From Labia minor (Eukaryota; Arthropoda; Insecta; Dermaptera; Spongiphoridae): 64,000 bases of DNA. Shown here one piece after another: positions 25,591-39,213 of this stretch (positions are counted from its first letter, which is position 1; the number at the start of each line of letters is the position of its first letter). Location of the stretch: NCBI GenBank assembly GCA_963082975.1, contig OY720344.1:81952053-82016052 (forward strand). Reading direction: 5' to 3'. The notes beneath the pieces are model-generated. The model saw only the letters and a list, made by a program, of their open reading frames with translations, ran no database searches and was not told the DNA's origin. The translations under genes and the position numbers were made by a program.

Positions 25591-26756
25591 CGTCAGCCAA
25601 CAATAATGTTTTATTAAAAATTAAAATGTAAATTTTCAATTAGATCAATTTTCAACCATTAAATTAATCTTAAAATGAATTTGTTAAAAATCATAAATAA
25701 TACTTCTAGTTGCTCTTTGTAATTTATTTTTGTTTTATCCTTATTTTAGGACTTTGTCAATTTCATTTCATTAATTAACTTTAAATTTATGAAATATTCA
25801 TCATTTTTGTCAGAATTTAGATATGGGCATCTTTCTCTTGTCATAAAAGTTTATTTTTGCATATTCCTTTAACCACCCTTACCTTCTTTCAACTATACAT
25901 CCAACGCACAATTACAAAGCCACATTAATTTCAGCTTTTTATAATATACGAGTATTTGTCTTTCAACATTCTCAACTTTTTTTAATATATGCAAATAGGA
26001 ATAAGTTTATTAAAAAATAATATTCTTATATATAATTTTATTATTTATTTAAAAGATAAATGTTTAAAAGTAAAAAAAAGAATAAAATTTGTTTTGTTTT
26101 CGTTCATATTATTATATTTTATGTTCTTTTTGTTTTGATAACAACTTTGATTATAGACCAGAAAATTCACACTATCATCCTTGTATAGTTGTTTATAAAA
26201 TCCATTTCATTTACATTTGAATCATTTTTCTCGTAATATGCTAGAAAATGGGTAAATTAATTTGCAATTTTATTTTTATTTATTCATTTTTATAACTTAA
26301 AAAAAAAGTAAAACTAAATTTTAATTAAATAAAATAAAATAAAACCTAATTTACTTAATAGTTAAGTAAAATTTATTCTTATTTAACTAATTTGTAAATT
26401 AATTATGAATTTCTATCTTTAAATTAAATTAAACCAAGTTGCAAATTATATTTTTTTAAATTTTGATAATAGAAATAATAAGCTAAAAAATTTAATTACT
26501 AAGAACTAACAATCATTTTATTTTTCTAAATATTTTTTTGTTTATTCAGATCTTCATTCTCCATATATTATAATTTAAAATTTATCACAATTAAAATATT
26601 TTTTTTATTTTTTAACTAGTTATTATATATTACTATTATTATATTATAGTAAAGATTTTTATTCATTCAATTATGTATATACTAATATATTGGAATATAC
26701 ATTATTTAATGAATATAAAAACACGTTTAATGGATGGTAAAATAAGAAAAAAAATC

Positions 26757-27132
26757 TGGAGTGTCTCCACTCGGCTATCTCGCATTGTGACTTGGATAAT
26801 TAACATATATTAATTTAAATTAAATTTAATTAATTAAATTATAAATTAAAATTAATAAATAATATTTATTAATCCAGCGCGTGTTTGGCTCTTTGTTGAT
26901 GGCACCAAGTCAGGTGCTGGCGAATCGTGTTAAAATATTATATAATTCCGGTACTTTCAGTGATTCAATCAAGTTGAAATTCTATATTTAACAACACCCT
27001 TACACACAGACACAGACATTTTCCTCATCCTTAGTGAAAATGACTCAGGGACCTTCAAAACTTATAAAAACATTAAAATCTCTTCATCGAAAATTTTCAT
27101 GATCTCAATACTCTCTCTGGCGAGATAGTAAT
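26757..27132 (-). mobile_element. INE-1/Helentron-like element, family B copy 3
   Basis: Perfect terminal hairpin GAGTGTCTCCACTC (26759-26772), 3' subterminal repeat GGCTATCTCGC next to it, and 5' repeat ACTATCTCGCC (27119-27129, minus strand). The centre is deleted compared with copy 1. Confidence 0.65.
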
Positions 27133-27659
27133 AAAAGAAAACAAAGGACCGCGTCAGGAATGAAGTTATTTAATGGTTGATATTGACATCTTTCTCTTGT
27201 TTCTCTAATTCTAAATTATATTTCTGTATAATTTAAATAATGAACTTTATAAATAAAATTTAATATATCCAGTGAATATATAAAAATTGAATATTTTATT
27301 AAATTTTACATTTTTATATTATTTGTGCTTAAAAGACTGCTGATCCGATGGAATAAGGAGACCCGTCCTACCATTTAAGAACCTATATTTTTATTCGTAA
27401 TGTAAATAAATATTTATCCTAGAGAGAAACAATTTTTATTATATAATTTTTTTTTATAAAATTTTAATATCACAATATCGAAATATGTATTTATTTGAAA
27501 AGATAATATGTTAAAAATAAATATACTCTTCTATGCATCATTTATTTTATTTATTTTAAATATAAATAAAACATTGTAAAAGGTCACAACATTTATCTTA
27601 AATTACATTAATATATAATTTTTGAAATAATAATAATATTGTAAAAAACAAAAAAAAAA

Positions 27660-27990
27660 TGTTGATACCCTGTCGAAGGATTTTTAGAATGCCCGCTGGG
27701 AAAGAATGTATTAAATAAATATTTTACTGAAATTAAGTTTATTCTAAAATCTCTTTCTCGTCCCTTTCTCCCCTCTCGTTTTCGTTAAATAGAAAAGTTG
27801 TGTTTTCTTTCATTGAAGTTCGATCGTTGGCGTTATGTCCAGAGTTGAGTGGGATGCAGTTAGAAAACAGACGACTTCCCTTTCGAGGACAGGAAATTCT
27901 GCAAGCATTTTAATCTAGAAATGGAGCTGTTTAATAAATGATCGCGTTTGTTAATAGGTTGGTTGTTATTTCCTCTTTAATAGTTGCTCT
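27660..27990. other. Balanced-composition island, candidate conserved non-coding DNA
   Basis: Unique within the window, no ORF. 27133-27659 and 27991-28914 are AT-rich with no gene recognised. Confidence 0.25.
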
Positions 27991-28914
27991 CAGTTCTCAA
28001 AGAAAATCTTCGTCGAGTAGCATTTAAAAATTAAAAATACATTCTCCCCCAGAAGGAGACTTTTTTTTAATACTATTAAATTTTTTGTTTCTTTTAGTAT
28101 AATTATAAGAAATCCTCTGCTCTTTTCTAATCTGAAAATCTTACCTTTAAAATTTATATGAAACATCCATCTCCATTCCGCCCGAGGACATCTCATATTT
28201 AATTTCTTAATGGTGGTAATAATTTTGAAATTCGTCGTATTTTATCTCTTTATTTTTTTAATATCTTAGCATTTATTCACTGAAGGGCTCTAATCAGCTT
28301 TAATTTGTTACTTCCTAAAAGATTTTTACAACAAAATTATTTACATATAATCTGTTTCCCGGATTTGTTATTGTGAGTTGAAAATCAAGCACGGATGTTT
28401 ACTTTCATATTAACTGATGATGAATTTAAGAAAAATTCAGAAAAATACTATTAAATAGCTAAAATAAACATATAATTAATAAAATATTAAAATGAAAACA
28501 AACAATTTTTGTACATAAAGGAAATTTAATTACATTATATATATATAAATGACTTATTTTTCATTTTACCTTTTTATAACTTTTTTAGTTATTCTATATT
28601 TCACAAACACCAAGTAGGTATACAAAGACTTCATTCTTTATTATATTTCCAAGTAAATATTTCTACTTTTAATTAAAACTCATAAAGGGAAAAGTTTAAT
28701 TAATAATAGAATAAATATTTTAATTTATGAATTGCCAACTAAGTTGATGAGGTTCATTTATTGATTAATATCTGTTTGCGTTTCAAAGAATTGTATTGTT
28801 TTTTTGTTTTTTTTTTTTGTTTGTTTTGGTTGTTCCCTTTTCCAATAATTCCTTTCGATCTAAAATGTCTTATGTTTAAAAGAATACAATTTAAATTATA
28901 TAACATTGATTTAT

Positions 28915-29150
28915 TTATTTAATTATGACTCACATTCTCATGGTCCCGGATTCAAGTTCCGGGCCTGGCACGGGAATTTCTCTAGCTGGAGTCTATGGGA
29001 CGGACATTGGGAAGCTACTTGATAAAAAGTAGCGCCTCCGATCAAGAAAATCAAGGTAAAGGTTGATAGGACCCGTTCTACTGATCACAGGACACCTAAT
29101 TGATATAACCGACTTGAAAGGCGTTGTTCTTGCGAAGGACGTACAAAAAT
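28915..29150 (+). repeat. tRNA-type SINE-like repeat, copy 3
   Basis: Has the B-box-like GGATTCAAGTTCCGGG and the same body as 1665-1965 (TTGATAAAAAGTAGCGCCTC, AAGAAAATCAAGG, CCGACTTGAAAGG). The A-box end is truncated. Confidence 0.6.
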
Positions 29151-29484
29151 CAGAGGTTTTTTCTTATTATTTGAAAATAATTATTTCATCTTATATTTAA
29201 GTGAACTTGACAATCGCCCGACAGGACAGTAAATACTAAACTACCACCCTGTCCAAACATGATAATTTTATAATCATAATATTTATAATATACACTCTTA
29301 AAATAATCTTTAATTTATACTTATTTCATCATTGTTCTTTGAAAAAATATTTATAAAAAATTAATCACATATTGAAAATTATATAAATTAAAAAATCTCA
29401 AAGTCCCAACGTCATTGTGATTGGTATTGTATCTTATTCAATAAAATTTTCTAATACTTGTAATTTTGCGCCAATTTTGTAAGG

Positions 29485-29655
29485 TTTTTAATTTTTCGCT
29501 GTTAAATGGATAATCGATTTTAGAAAAGGAAAGTTTTCTAAATTTTTAAGAAAGTAAAAAATTTATATAAAAATCTGATGTATTAAGGGAGCCTCGGAAA
29601 AAATCCGATTATTTAGGGAGTCGCAAAACAGAAAAGATTGGGAACCTCCACTCTA
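29485..29655 (-). mobile_element. hAT-element fragment
   Basis: The minus strand resembles the left part of the element at 23592-23837 (GAGGTTCCCAATCTTTTCTG, CTCCCTAAATAATCGG). No second end is visible. Confidence 0.5.
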
Positions 29656-29689
29656 TTCTATAAGATTAAGCCATTCGTTATTTTGGTAG

Positions 29690-29855
29690 ACAGGATATTA
29701 GCTATGAAACGTTGCTGAGAAGAGGTGAGGTAATGAATTTTCTGTGTCATTTTAAAACTTTAAAGACCCAATTAAACAACCATTTAATGAAAATGCCTTT
29801 AAATTCGAAAAACTCGATTTTTTCAGTAACAAATTAGTTTTCACAACCATTATTA
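29690..29855 (+). repeat. Dispersed repeat, copy 1
   Basis: AATTAAACAACCATTTAATG, AAAATGCCTTTAAATT and ACAAATTAGTTTTC recur in the same order at 62240-62345. Class unknown. The flank to 30690 is AT-rich without a gene. Confidence 0.4.
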
Positions 29856-30689
29856 TAATTTTATTAAAAAAACATTGTAATTATATAAATTAATATGTAT
29901 AAAAACAGAGTTTGGAATGATAAAGTGAGTATGAGGTGTGTAATGGGCAATAAAATAGAAATGAAGGTACTTGAATATAAGAAGTTTTGAAAGGGTGTGA
30001 AATTGAATGCCCCAAATTCTAACCTAGTTGACATATTTATTTATTGGAAATGATAAGGAAATAACAAGCAAAATAATAATTTGAAACAACTTCATCTTTA
30101 TAAGATTAAACAAAATACAATTTAAAGATCAATCTTTTTAGAATTAAAAGACGCCAAATTGTAAGAGTTTTTGTTTCGATAAACCACACGATATTATCAA
30201 ATTGTAAAAGTAAAATTTCTTAAAGATTACTTTTTTTAAAACAAAACAATAGCTAATTTTAATTTAAATGTGTTTCTTATAGAAAAATCTCAAATTTGAA
30301 TATATAACTATTATTTCTTTTATTTTAGATAATTATTCTGTCGAAATCAACAAACTATATAGAATTACAATTTCGTTTAAGAATAATTTGAATCTAATTT
30401 AGAAAGACAACTGTTAAATATTCCATTTTCTATACTCCGCATTTCCAATTGTTTTAAACAGTACTCTACGATTGTATTGTTTATTTTCATTTCTTTCTGT
30501 TTCATCGTTCAGTTGGACAGACCCCTTTCTCTCATGCGTCTAATTCAAAATAACAATTAGATAACAGTATTTGTTTGTTATTTTATTTTATTTTATTTTT
30601 TTTATTCATTTTCGTTTTTATATTTTAATTAAAAATGAATTGAAAAGACACTAAAATAAATAATTCTATATAATATTTTCTAAAATTTA

Positions 30690-32015
30690 TATTAGAGTTT
30701 ATAGAGGGGCAGATTGTGATTCGGATCATTATTAAAGACGAAAATCATTAGGAGCAAAAAAAGAGAAAGTTTAAAAAATAAAATAATAGAAATAGAATAA
30801 AGTAACCGCAACATGAGTATTAGAGATCTATACATGGGAATTAGAAATATTAAAAAGGGTTATCAGGCACGGTTAGACTTAATTAGAGATGCTAATAATA
30901 ATTTAAAAACAGAAGCGGGCGATATTAGAAATATACGGAGGAACTATTTTGAAAAATTATTAAATTCGAATCTAGCTAATAGATCAGAAACCTTAACTGT
31001 AGACTCAGCGAAAATTAATCTCGAAGAACCTTTGTTACATGAGGTAGAAATGATAATAGGAAAATCTAAAAATAATAAAGCGACAGGAATAGATGAGATC
31101 CCGGCAGAATTATTCAAATATGGAGGAAAAACTTTAGTAGAGTACACAAATTAGTTCTTTAGATCTGGCATAAGGAAAAGATGCCAGGAGGCAGTTATTA
31201 TCCCACTCTTTAAAAAAGAAAATAGAACCAACTGCAATAATTACAGGGGAATTTCTCTTTTGACGACATCGTATAAGATTCTCTCGAATATTGTTTTATT
31301 AAAATTACGACCATATGCAGAGGAGATACTAGGAGAATATCAATGCGGGTTTAGGCCAAATCGATCGACTTTACATCAAATATTTTCATTAAGGCAGATA
31401 TTAGAAAAGAAACGAGAATTCAATGTTTCTGTTAATCAACTTTTTGTAACTTTACAAAAGCATATGACTCAGTAGATCGGGATAAACTTTTTCAAATCTT
31501 GATCTTAATGAGAATTCAAAAAAACTAGTAGGTATGATTCAAATTTGTCTTGTGGGGAGTAAAGGAAGGGTAAGATGCGGGAATCATTTGTCAGAAACTT
31601 TCGAAATTCGAAATGGGTTCAAATAAGGAGACGCATTATCGCCAATTTTATTTAATTTAGTTTTGGAATAGGTAATTAGACAAATTGGGGAGAGGTCAAA
31701 CGGAATCGAATTAAACAAAAAAAATTCAAGTATTAGGTTAAGCAGACGTCTTAAATTTAATAGGAGATTCGGCAATTGCAATTATAGATAGTGTAGAAAA
31801 ATTAATTGAAGCAGGAAAAGAGGTGGGACTAGAAATTAATAATGCTAAGAAAAAGTATTTAGTAACAGAAAAGAATAGTATTAACACACAAAATCTTAAT
31901 ATACAAGATATAGAATTTGAAAATGTAAAAATTTAATGCTTAGGTTCTGTGATAACGAAAAATAATAATATTCGAGATGAGTTTAAAGCGAGGTTACAAT
32001 CGGGAAACGCCTGTT
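30690..32015 (+). pseudogene. Non-LTR retrotransposon reverse transcriptase, broken
   Basis: The most complete RT region of the 13211 family. First frame (30813-31154): linker GYQARLDLIRDANNNLKTEA and SKNNKATGIDEIPAELFKYG, the start of the RT domain. Second (31260-31475): EYQCGFRPNRSTLHQIFSLR. A stop at 31473 and frameshifts follow. The catalytic YADD site has become stop-A-D-V near 31738-31750, so it is dead. The copy stops abruptly after LQSGNAC at about 32015, where an inverted copy is joined. Confidence 0.85.
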
Positions 32016-32590
32016 CTGTGGGTCTACGGAACTCTAAAGTTCTTGGTCACAGCAACCACACTTCTCCAAGTATCCCTATTCTGAGCGACAACCCTCTAAT
32101 CCCTACTCTCTCCCATCTCTCTCACGTCCCTTCCCACATTATCTACCCACCACGTCCTTGGTCTTCAAAGTGGGCGTTTCCCACTCGGTCTCCCCACAAA
32201 TATATTTTTCGCCATTCTATCTTCTCCCATTCTAGCCACGTGTCCTGCCCACGGTAGCCTTCTCGATTTTATAATTCTAACTATATCTGGAGATGCATAG
32301 AGGTCATGAAATTCGTCGTTATGCAGCCTCCACTATTCCCCAGTGACCTCATCTCTCTTTGGCCCATAATTGCTGCGAAGAATCCTATTCTCAAATACTC
32401 TAAATCTACATTCGTCTCCTAAGGTCATAGACCATGCCTCACACCCATATAATACAACCGGCAAAATATTTGTTTTATATATTTTAATTTTTATCCCCTT
32501 TGATAATAATTTTGACGCGATAAGCCCCTTGTAGACTGCATGATAACAGACGTTTCTCGATTGCAACCTCGCTTTATATAACCTCGAATA
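32016..32590 (-). pseudogene. Non-LTR retrotransposon 3' half, inverted next to the 5' half
   Basis: The minus strand encodes KARLQSRNVCYHAVYKGLIA, LYGCEAWSMTLGDECRFRV and the following C-terminal region, ending at 32016 just before the usual (GATA)n tail. It overlaps the plus-strand part by only about 45 bp of element sequence, so together they span most of the 3' two-thirds of one element in opposite orientations. Confidence 0.8.
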
Positions 32591-34195
32591 CAAAGATTAT
32601 ATTATTTAAACATGATTTCTGCTATTAACAAAATCTCGAGTCAAAAAATAGAATCGAATCTTGAACAATTTCGAATGATTTCCATAACTTTCAATATAAG
32701 AATTCTTTATCAGTATTTAAGCATTCAAACAAAATTAATATTTAAAAATTACATTCTGTATTTTAATTTAGATTTATCTTAAAATAAAACACAAACTATA
32801 TAATATATATTCAAAATCCTTCTTTTTAATTTTCATAATAGTCATAAGATGGAAATATTTAACAATATTGAAGAACAAAATAAAAAATTTAATGAATAAA
32901 TTTATAAGAAAAATTCATTTTAAAATTAATTATATGTTGCAATTATTTGCATAGATGTTGTTTTGAAGGAAAGTTATATTTAAAAAATTAAAATTTAAAA
33001 TAAATAAATATCGTTTATTTTAACTAATTTTCATCTTAATTATAACACTATAATTTACATGATAAAATGATAAGATTTTAAAAATATCTACCCTAGATTA
33101 TAATTTCAATTTGCACAAAGTTGTAATCAATTTGAATGTGGGAATGAACATAACATGTATACTTCAAACTTGGCAATTAGAAAACGAATTTAAAAAAAAA
33201 TGATGATTCTGTTTATAAATGAATAATTAAATATTATTTTTTTTATTTTTACTTTCGTTTTTATTTAAATTGGGTATTCATTTAACACCCATTTATCAAA
33301 TTAACTTATTAAATTTTAAACTTATATATTCTTTCAATCAATTACCTTTTATTTATTATTAATTTTTTTAATCTATTTATATTATAAATAAGCGATTTTG
33401 ATTTAATTGTCTGTGAAAATGGATTATTTGTTTAATTTCAAATGATTGTTAATTAAAAGAAGATAATAAATAAATTGATTTAGAATTGAAAAGATGCAAA
33501 TCTTTAAAATAATTAAAATTTGTAAAATATATATTTTTATCGTACTATAATTGGAGTTTAATTTTTAATTTATAAAAAAGTAACATATACTAGTTATGTT
33601 ATTCATTGTATTTTTTTTTTGAAAGAATTCTTTTATACTAAGTTTTATATCTACAATAATAAAAAAATATCCGGTATTTTTATTACTTTACTTGCGGTTA
33701 AAATAAAATATGCCTAAAATACTTCCTTCCTTTAAATAATATGTTTTTAATTACTTTTTAACTTTAATATGAAAAACTTCTTGGAAACTTGATAAAAAAA
33801 AGTGTATCAATTTCTTATTCACTAAGAAACTTCTTTACAATTAGCTTCTTAATTTATTCTTTTGGCTTTTTCCATTTTTTTTTCTTTTTTTGGAATACAA
33901 ATTGATGTTATTCGAGAAAATTCATGAAATATTAATTTATTTAGAACTTTTGATGGGTTAGACAAAAAGAGTGTTATAATATTGATATTTCATTAGGGCA
34001 ATGTTATTATTATCTTATTATCAGTGGAGTGAAAACTGAGTAAACAGAATCAATTTTCATAATATTATTTTGATTTAATCTTAGGATAGAGTCTAATATT
34101 TATGAAATTAAGATTTTAAGATTTTTTTATTCGATATCCACATGAAATAATAATATAATTATTTGGTGATATTTAATTTTTTACAACCTAAACCA
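32591..34195. other. AT-rich DNA, nothing recognised
   Basis: No gene, RNA or transposon end supported. Confidence 0.5.
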
Positions 34196-34199
34196 AACA

Positions 34200-34289
34200 T
34201 TACACGTTCCCGCCGGTATGTACCACCGGTGGCTCATGCCGCCACATAAAATAAATAGACAAATTATGGAGCCGACTGGTACGTGTTAA
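34200..34289. mobile_element. piggyBac-like MITE (candidate)
   Basis: Inverted ends TTACACGTTCCCGCCGG and (minus strand) TTAACACGTACCAGTCGG. The right flank is TTAA, the piggyBac target; the left is TTAC, one change away. A GC-rich inner hairpin CCGGT...ACCGG lies at about 34212-34230. Very short and non-coding. Confidence 0.4.
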
Positions 34290-37221
34290 TTTTAGTACTA
34301 TTGTTTTATATAAAACTTATTTATGTTTATATCAAATAAATTCAGAAATAACATATAACAAACGAATAGCAAAATAAGAGTAGAAGAGACTAAGAGGAAA
34401 AGTAAATAAATATATTTTTCAGGTGATCACAACACTAAAACAGTGGTCGGATATCCCCGGACGGCGAAATCTTTTTATCAGGTCCGTCATTTTATTCTTT
34501 TAATTAATATTATAATTTTTTTTTGACAACTAATTTTTAAAAATATACTAACAAGCTTGCAAAGTAGTGAAATCTGTTAAATTATATAAATTATTAAAAA
34601 TTTAATTTGAAATTTTAAAGAAAAAAAAATGAAAATTATTTTGATATTTTATTAAATTAATATATTATATATACGTATAATTGAATTTTTTTAAATAAAA
34701 TTATATAATAATATAATATCCATTAATTAAATATATTAAATTATATCAACAATCATTATTCTATATGTTATATGGAAATCTATAATAAAATATTTATCTT
34801 AATTTTAATTTAAATTTTCTTAAAAGTTTGGTTGTATTTAATTTTAAAAAATAAGGTTACATTTGCGCTAAAAGGTGCCTCTTATCTCCTTATTATCCTG
34901 AATTGAGAGAATTTGATATTTAAAATTAAAATTTTATATAAAGGTAAACAATATGTATGTATTTTTCCATCCATTCAGAAGACAGAAATCATGTTTTTAT
35001 AATTAAGATCCATTTTACTCAATATTAATTTTAACAATATTAAAATATATATTCTATATATGTATATATATATATACATATATTAGAATATATAGAATAT
35101 ATATTAATATGTTTCAAAACAATATTGATCATATCCTCAATTATATCAAATGAAGGTAAAAACTATTACTAAATTTATTAGGTATTGTACTTAGAAAAAT
35201 TTATTCATTTTCTGCATCTTTTAGAATTAATTATATTTTTTGTAATTTTTACTAAAAATTTATCAAAATTCTCAAAAATTTAAAAATTAATTTACATTAT
35301 AAAATTAAGCTTTGGCATTTAAAAACAATAATTTTTATACCAAACTTTAACATTAGTATAATTAAGTTACTTAATAATTCAAAATATTTATGTGAGAAAG
35401 TTTTAAACAGAAAAATTTTTTATTGTTTTTTTTAAATGTTCATATTTATTTAATATCATAAAAATCATAAAAATAAGTCCATTTTTAATTTTAATTTTAA
35501 TAAAAATTGTTTTCATGATTGAAAGAGAGCATGCAATTTGTAGGAATTTTTATTTTCCTTATCGATGAATTTTTAAATATTTTCAGAAAATCAAATCAAC
35601 AAAATTTCATTTATTAATAATTTTTAGAAGAAATAATAAATTCTTATGGTGAAATAAATAATTTTTAAATTAGTAAATATGTTAACTGAGAGGTTTATTA
35701 ATATTATTAAGGTTTCATTTAATAAAAACTATCCATTTGCTTTAAAATTTATTAAATTTAATTTACACTATAATAATATAATTTTTGGATTATAAACTCT
35801 TATTGTGAAATAAATAGGTTTTTAATTAGTAAATTTGTTGACAGAAAGATTGGATCATTTAAAGTTGAACATAAGTTAATTAAAAATGAGAATAAGTCGA
35901 GTGAATCGTTTCCGACCCTTTCAGTTGCAGTCATATGCCATATTGTATCTGAGTTGTGGGTGTAAAATAGGGAAGTTTTCCTCAAATTAAATATATTTGC
36001 CAAGGTATTCTACAAGCTCACAGCAGAAATGGCATTGCCGATTCAGGCATATGTGAGCCATTTATTTATTCCATTAAACAAGCCATTAGTTTTAATGATA
36101 TACATTAATAATCTAAAGAGATCTACAATAAGCGAAATGAGAAACATAACACTTTAATCTCTAAGTTTCAAGCAATTGTAAGATTTATTCCCCAATTCTA
36201 AGACTATCTGGTTCATTTTGATGATATTCGTTCCAGTTGAGAAAAAAAAGAAAAGTATTAAAGAAAAAGAATTACACCCGGACATAAAAATTAATGCCCT
36301 GTAACAAGGTGCGCAGATTGAGAACAAAATCTTATCACTCAAGGCAAAATGTATTTTTTTAAATTTACTCTCAGTTAAAAACCAAAATTTAATATTATTA
36401 AACACCAATATTTATATCCAAGTTTCATAATATAATCCATATTAAATTATCAAAATAGATAAGATTCCAATATAAACACACTCACTTTAAATATTTTTTC
36501 TTGTCGGCTATTTTTCTTAAGCAAGATAGTCGTTGAATATATTATATATTTTATAAAAGTTTATTAATAAAAAGAAATATAATATATTGTTCTTGAAATA
36601 TTGAATAGAAATTTTATCAAGGCTCAAATTATAAAGTAAACAGAATGCATGTTTTAAAGTAGCTTCCATATAGTATTACTTACTATTTAAAATGATAAGA
36701 ATTTTTTAAATTAATTAATTTGATTGGTTCTAATACCTTTGCGTCCCCCTTACAAAAGTCTCGCGCCCCACAGGTTGGAAAACGCCGATTTAAGGGTTTA
36801 TATTATGAAATATTATATATTCATAATTACAAGTTGTCTATTGGAATATAAATTATCTGATACTTATGCAACCAGAAACAATTTGAGAGAATAATTTTAT
36901 TAAAAATTATCTTTCACCTTAGTGAGAGAGAATTCAATTATTTTTATTATAAAATTAAATTCATAAATTCTTTTTCTTAAAACTTTTTTTATTAGTCTAA
37001 TAAAATAGAATTTTTAATAGATTTTTTATTTATTAAAAACGTATTTTTAAAAATGGTTTTTTAAATCAATAATTATGACTTTAGCATTTATCCACCCAAC
37101 AACTTAATTCTCAGTTAATTTTCATATAAATAGTAATTTGTTAAATTAATTGATAAATATTATTTATCATTTATCTTGTTAGAGCTCTATTTAATTTTGA
37201 TTTTAATCATTTATTTATTTC

Positions 37222-37223
<2 letters not shown>
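34290..37223. other. AT-rich DNA with an AT palindrome and a hAT scrap
   Basis: A near-perfect AT palindrome is centred near 35069 (about 35048-35092). At about 36740-36785 a short piece resembles a hAT end (CCCCACAGGTTGGAAAACGC), but no partner end was found. ORFs at 35800-36003 and 36154-36408 have no recognised domain. Confidence 0.4.

Positions 37224-37258
<35 letters not shown>
37224..37258. repeat. (GT)n microsatellite
   Basis: About 17 GT units. A second run lies at about 45529-45552. Confidence 0.95.
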
Positions 37259-37259
<1 letters not shown>

Positions 37260-37539
37260 TTATTAAAACTTAAAATCTTTAAACCCCCAATTATATAAAA
37301 TTTATTTCATTTTGTAGAGATAAAGATAAAGTACTATTTTTTATATAAATAGATAATTTTACTATGAATTATCTATCAAAAATAAATACTTAAATAGATA
37401 AAAATAAATAAATTAATAAAAACACTTATTGATATTCTTAATGTAATTATTTTTTTCAGATATAGGTTTATTCTGTATTTTCTTATTGAGTAGTCTATTG
37501 AATCTAAACCATTTATTGTTTATTTATTACGTTATGTTC

Positions 37540-37790
37540 AATTAAGAAGGTCTTTTGTAGTTGCTCAAAGTTGGTTGAGAGGGTAATCTACTTGGGGGAT
37601 ATTCTGTCAGCTCTTCTGATATAAATCACCATGATTTGTCTTCTGCTACGAATAAACATCAAATTGTATATTAACCCCATAGATAAACAAACATTGTGTC
37701 GCATTTATAAACACCTCGGATCATATATCAATAAGTACATTGGGCTACAAATCATTGCGGCTCTATCATTGCAGGTAATTTTTATCTTTT
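37540..37790. other. Balanced-composition island with forkhead-like TAAACA words
   Basis: Unique sequence without an ORF; contains GATAAACAAACA and TTATAAACACC. Candidate regulatory DNA only. 37791-38148 is AT-rich up to the hAT target site. Confidence 0.25.
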
Positions 37791-39213
37791 ATTAAAGTTG
37801 TTTTTTATTGTGAAATTTTTTTTCTTATTTTTTGGATAAAAACGTCTCTCATTGGAAGGGTGAATGAACCCCAACCGCCAACAACGATGTAGTAAGTCTT
37901 TTTTTATCTACAAATCATTTTCTAAAAAAAAAAATATTTTTCTATTCTAATAATAATTTAACCAATTATCGTCAAGATCTTATTCTTGCTTGAACATTTC
38001 GTCTAAAATTTCTTTTCTTTTCATTCTTTATTTTTTTATAAATCTTTTTTTTTAATGGATTTATTCAAAGATAATTAAAAAGAGATTTGAGTTCAACTTG
38101 TTGTATTGTATGTGCCTTGTTTTATAAAAGAAAATTAGAAAAAATATTCCGTACTTCAGTGGTTCTTAAACTGTGGTCCGCGGACCCCTGGGGGTCCGCG
38201 AAGCCTTTACTGGGGGTCCGCGGTCCTCGGAAAAAAATCATCGTAAAAATATATACATATATAAATATTTAAAGTTCATTGTTTAACTATATCCTCCTAG
38301 AGAATTACGGCTATAATTTAATACTATTAATAATACTATTTTATTTTATTAAATTGATAATTATGTCAATTAATTTTTTGTGAATAAATAAACATATATA
38401 AAAAACTATATATAAAATTTGAATTTTCATCCATTCATTCATTTAAAATCATTTTTCGATTGTTCCTTTAAAATAACCCCTCTTAGGGGCTCGGAAGGGG
38501 AGGCATATAAGGGAATTTTCTTTCACTTTGTTATTGGGGAAAACCAGGGGAGGGGACAGTCTTACCCGGAAAAACCCAAATTGTCAGCGTCCACTCTGGG
38601 GTTTTAAACAGTTTTAAAGCAAATGTTAATTATAAGTTCATTTCTCAACGAGTTGTATCTTTAAATTATTTTTATTAATGTTAATTATAAGTTCATTTCT
38701 CAACGAGTTGTATCTTTAAATTATTTTTATTAATTTAATTAATTATAATTAAATTATAGCTAATAATAGTTTATTATAGCTAATAATTTTTTTTAATTTT
38801 TAGTGTAATTTGCATGATCATTATTTTATAAAAACACTAAACACATTTTGCAATTTCCCAGAAAGGCTGTTTTTGAGAGTAAGTATAAGTTAGTTTTATG
38901 AATAAAAAATATTTATTTTAATAATATTTTAGAATCAAATTACGAAATTAATAATATTTTAGAATCAAATTACGAAATTAATAATATTTTAGAATCAAAT
39001 TACGAAATATATTTATTATATAAATTAATATTCATTTAAAATGATATTAAATCATTTATTTAAAATGATTTAAAACATTTATTAAAATGATTTAAAACAT
39101 TCATTTAAAATCATATTAAAACATAGCTAGTAAATAATAATTCGTTATATTTATATTATATTTATATTATATTTATATTATTGTAGTTCAATGTTAATAA
39201 ATTACTCCATAAA

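Noticed and set aside
32016-32590. Twin-priming (5' inversion) explanation for the inverted non-LTR halves
   Set aside because: In twin priming the inverted segment lies upstream of a normally oriented 3' half. Here the 3' end of the inverted half abuts the junction, so the geometry does not fit.
36735-36790. Short hAT-end-like sequence
   Set aside because: Only one possible end and no target duplication or partner TIR, so it is not listed as an element of its own.
38419-38607. 62-codon ORF in the 5' non-coding part of the hAT element
   Set aside because: No recognised domain; identical in the other copy only because the whole element is identical. A short leader exon is possible but not supported.
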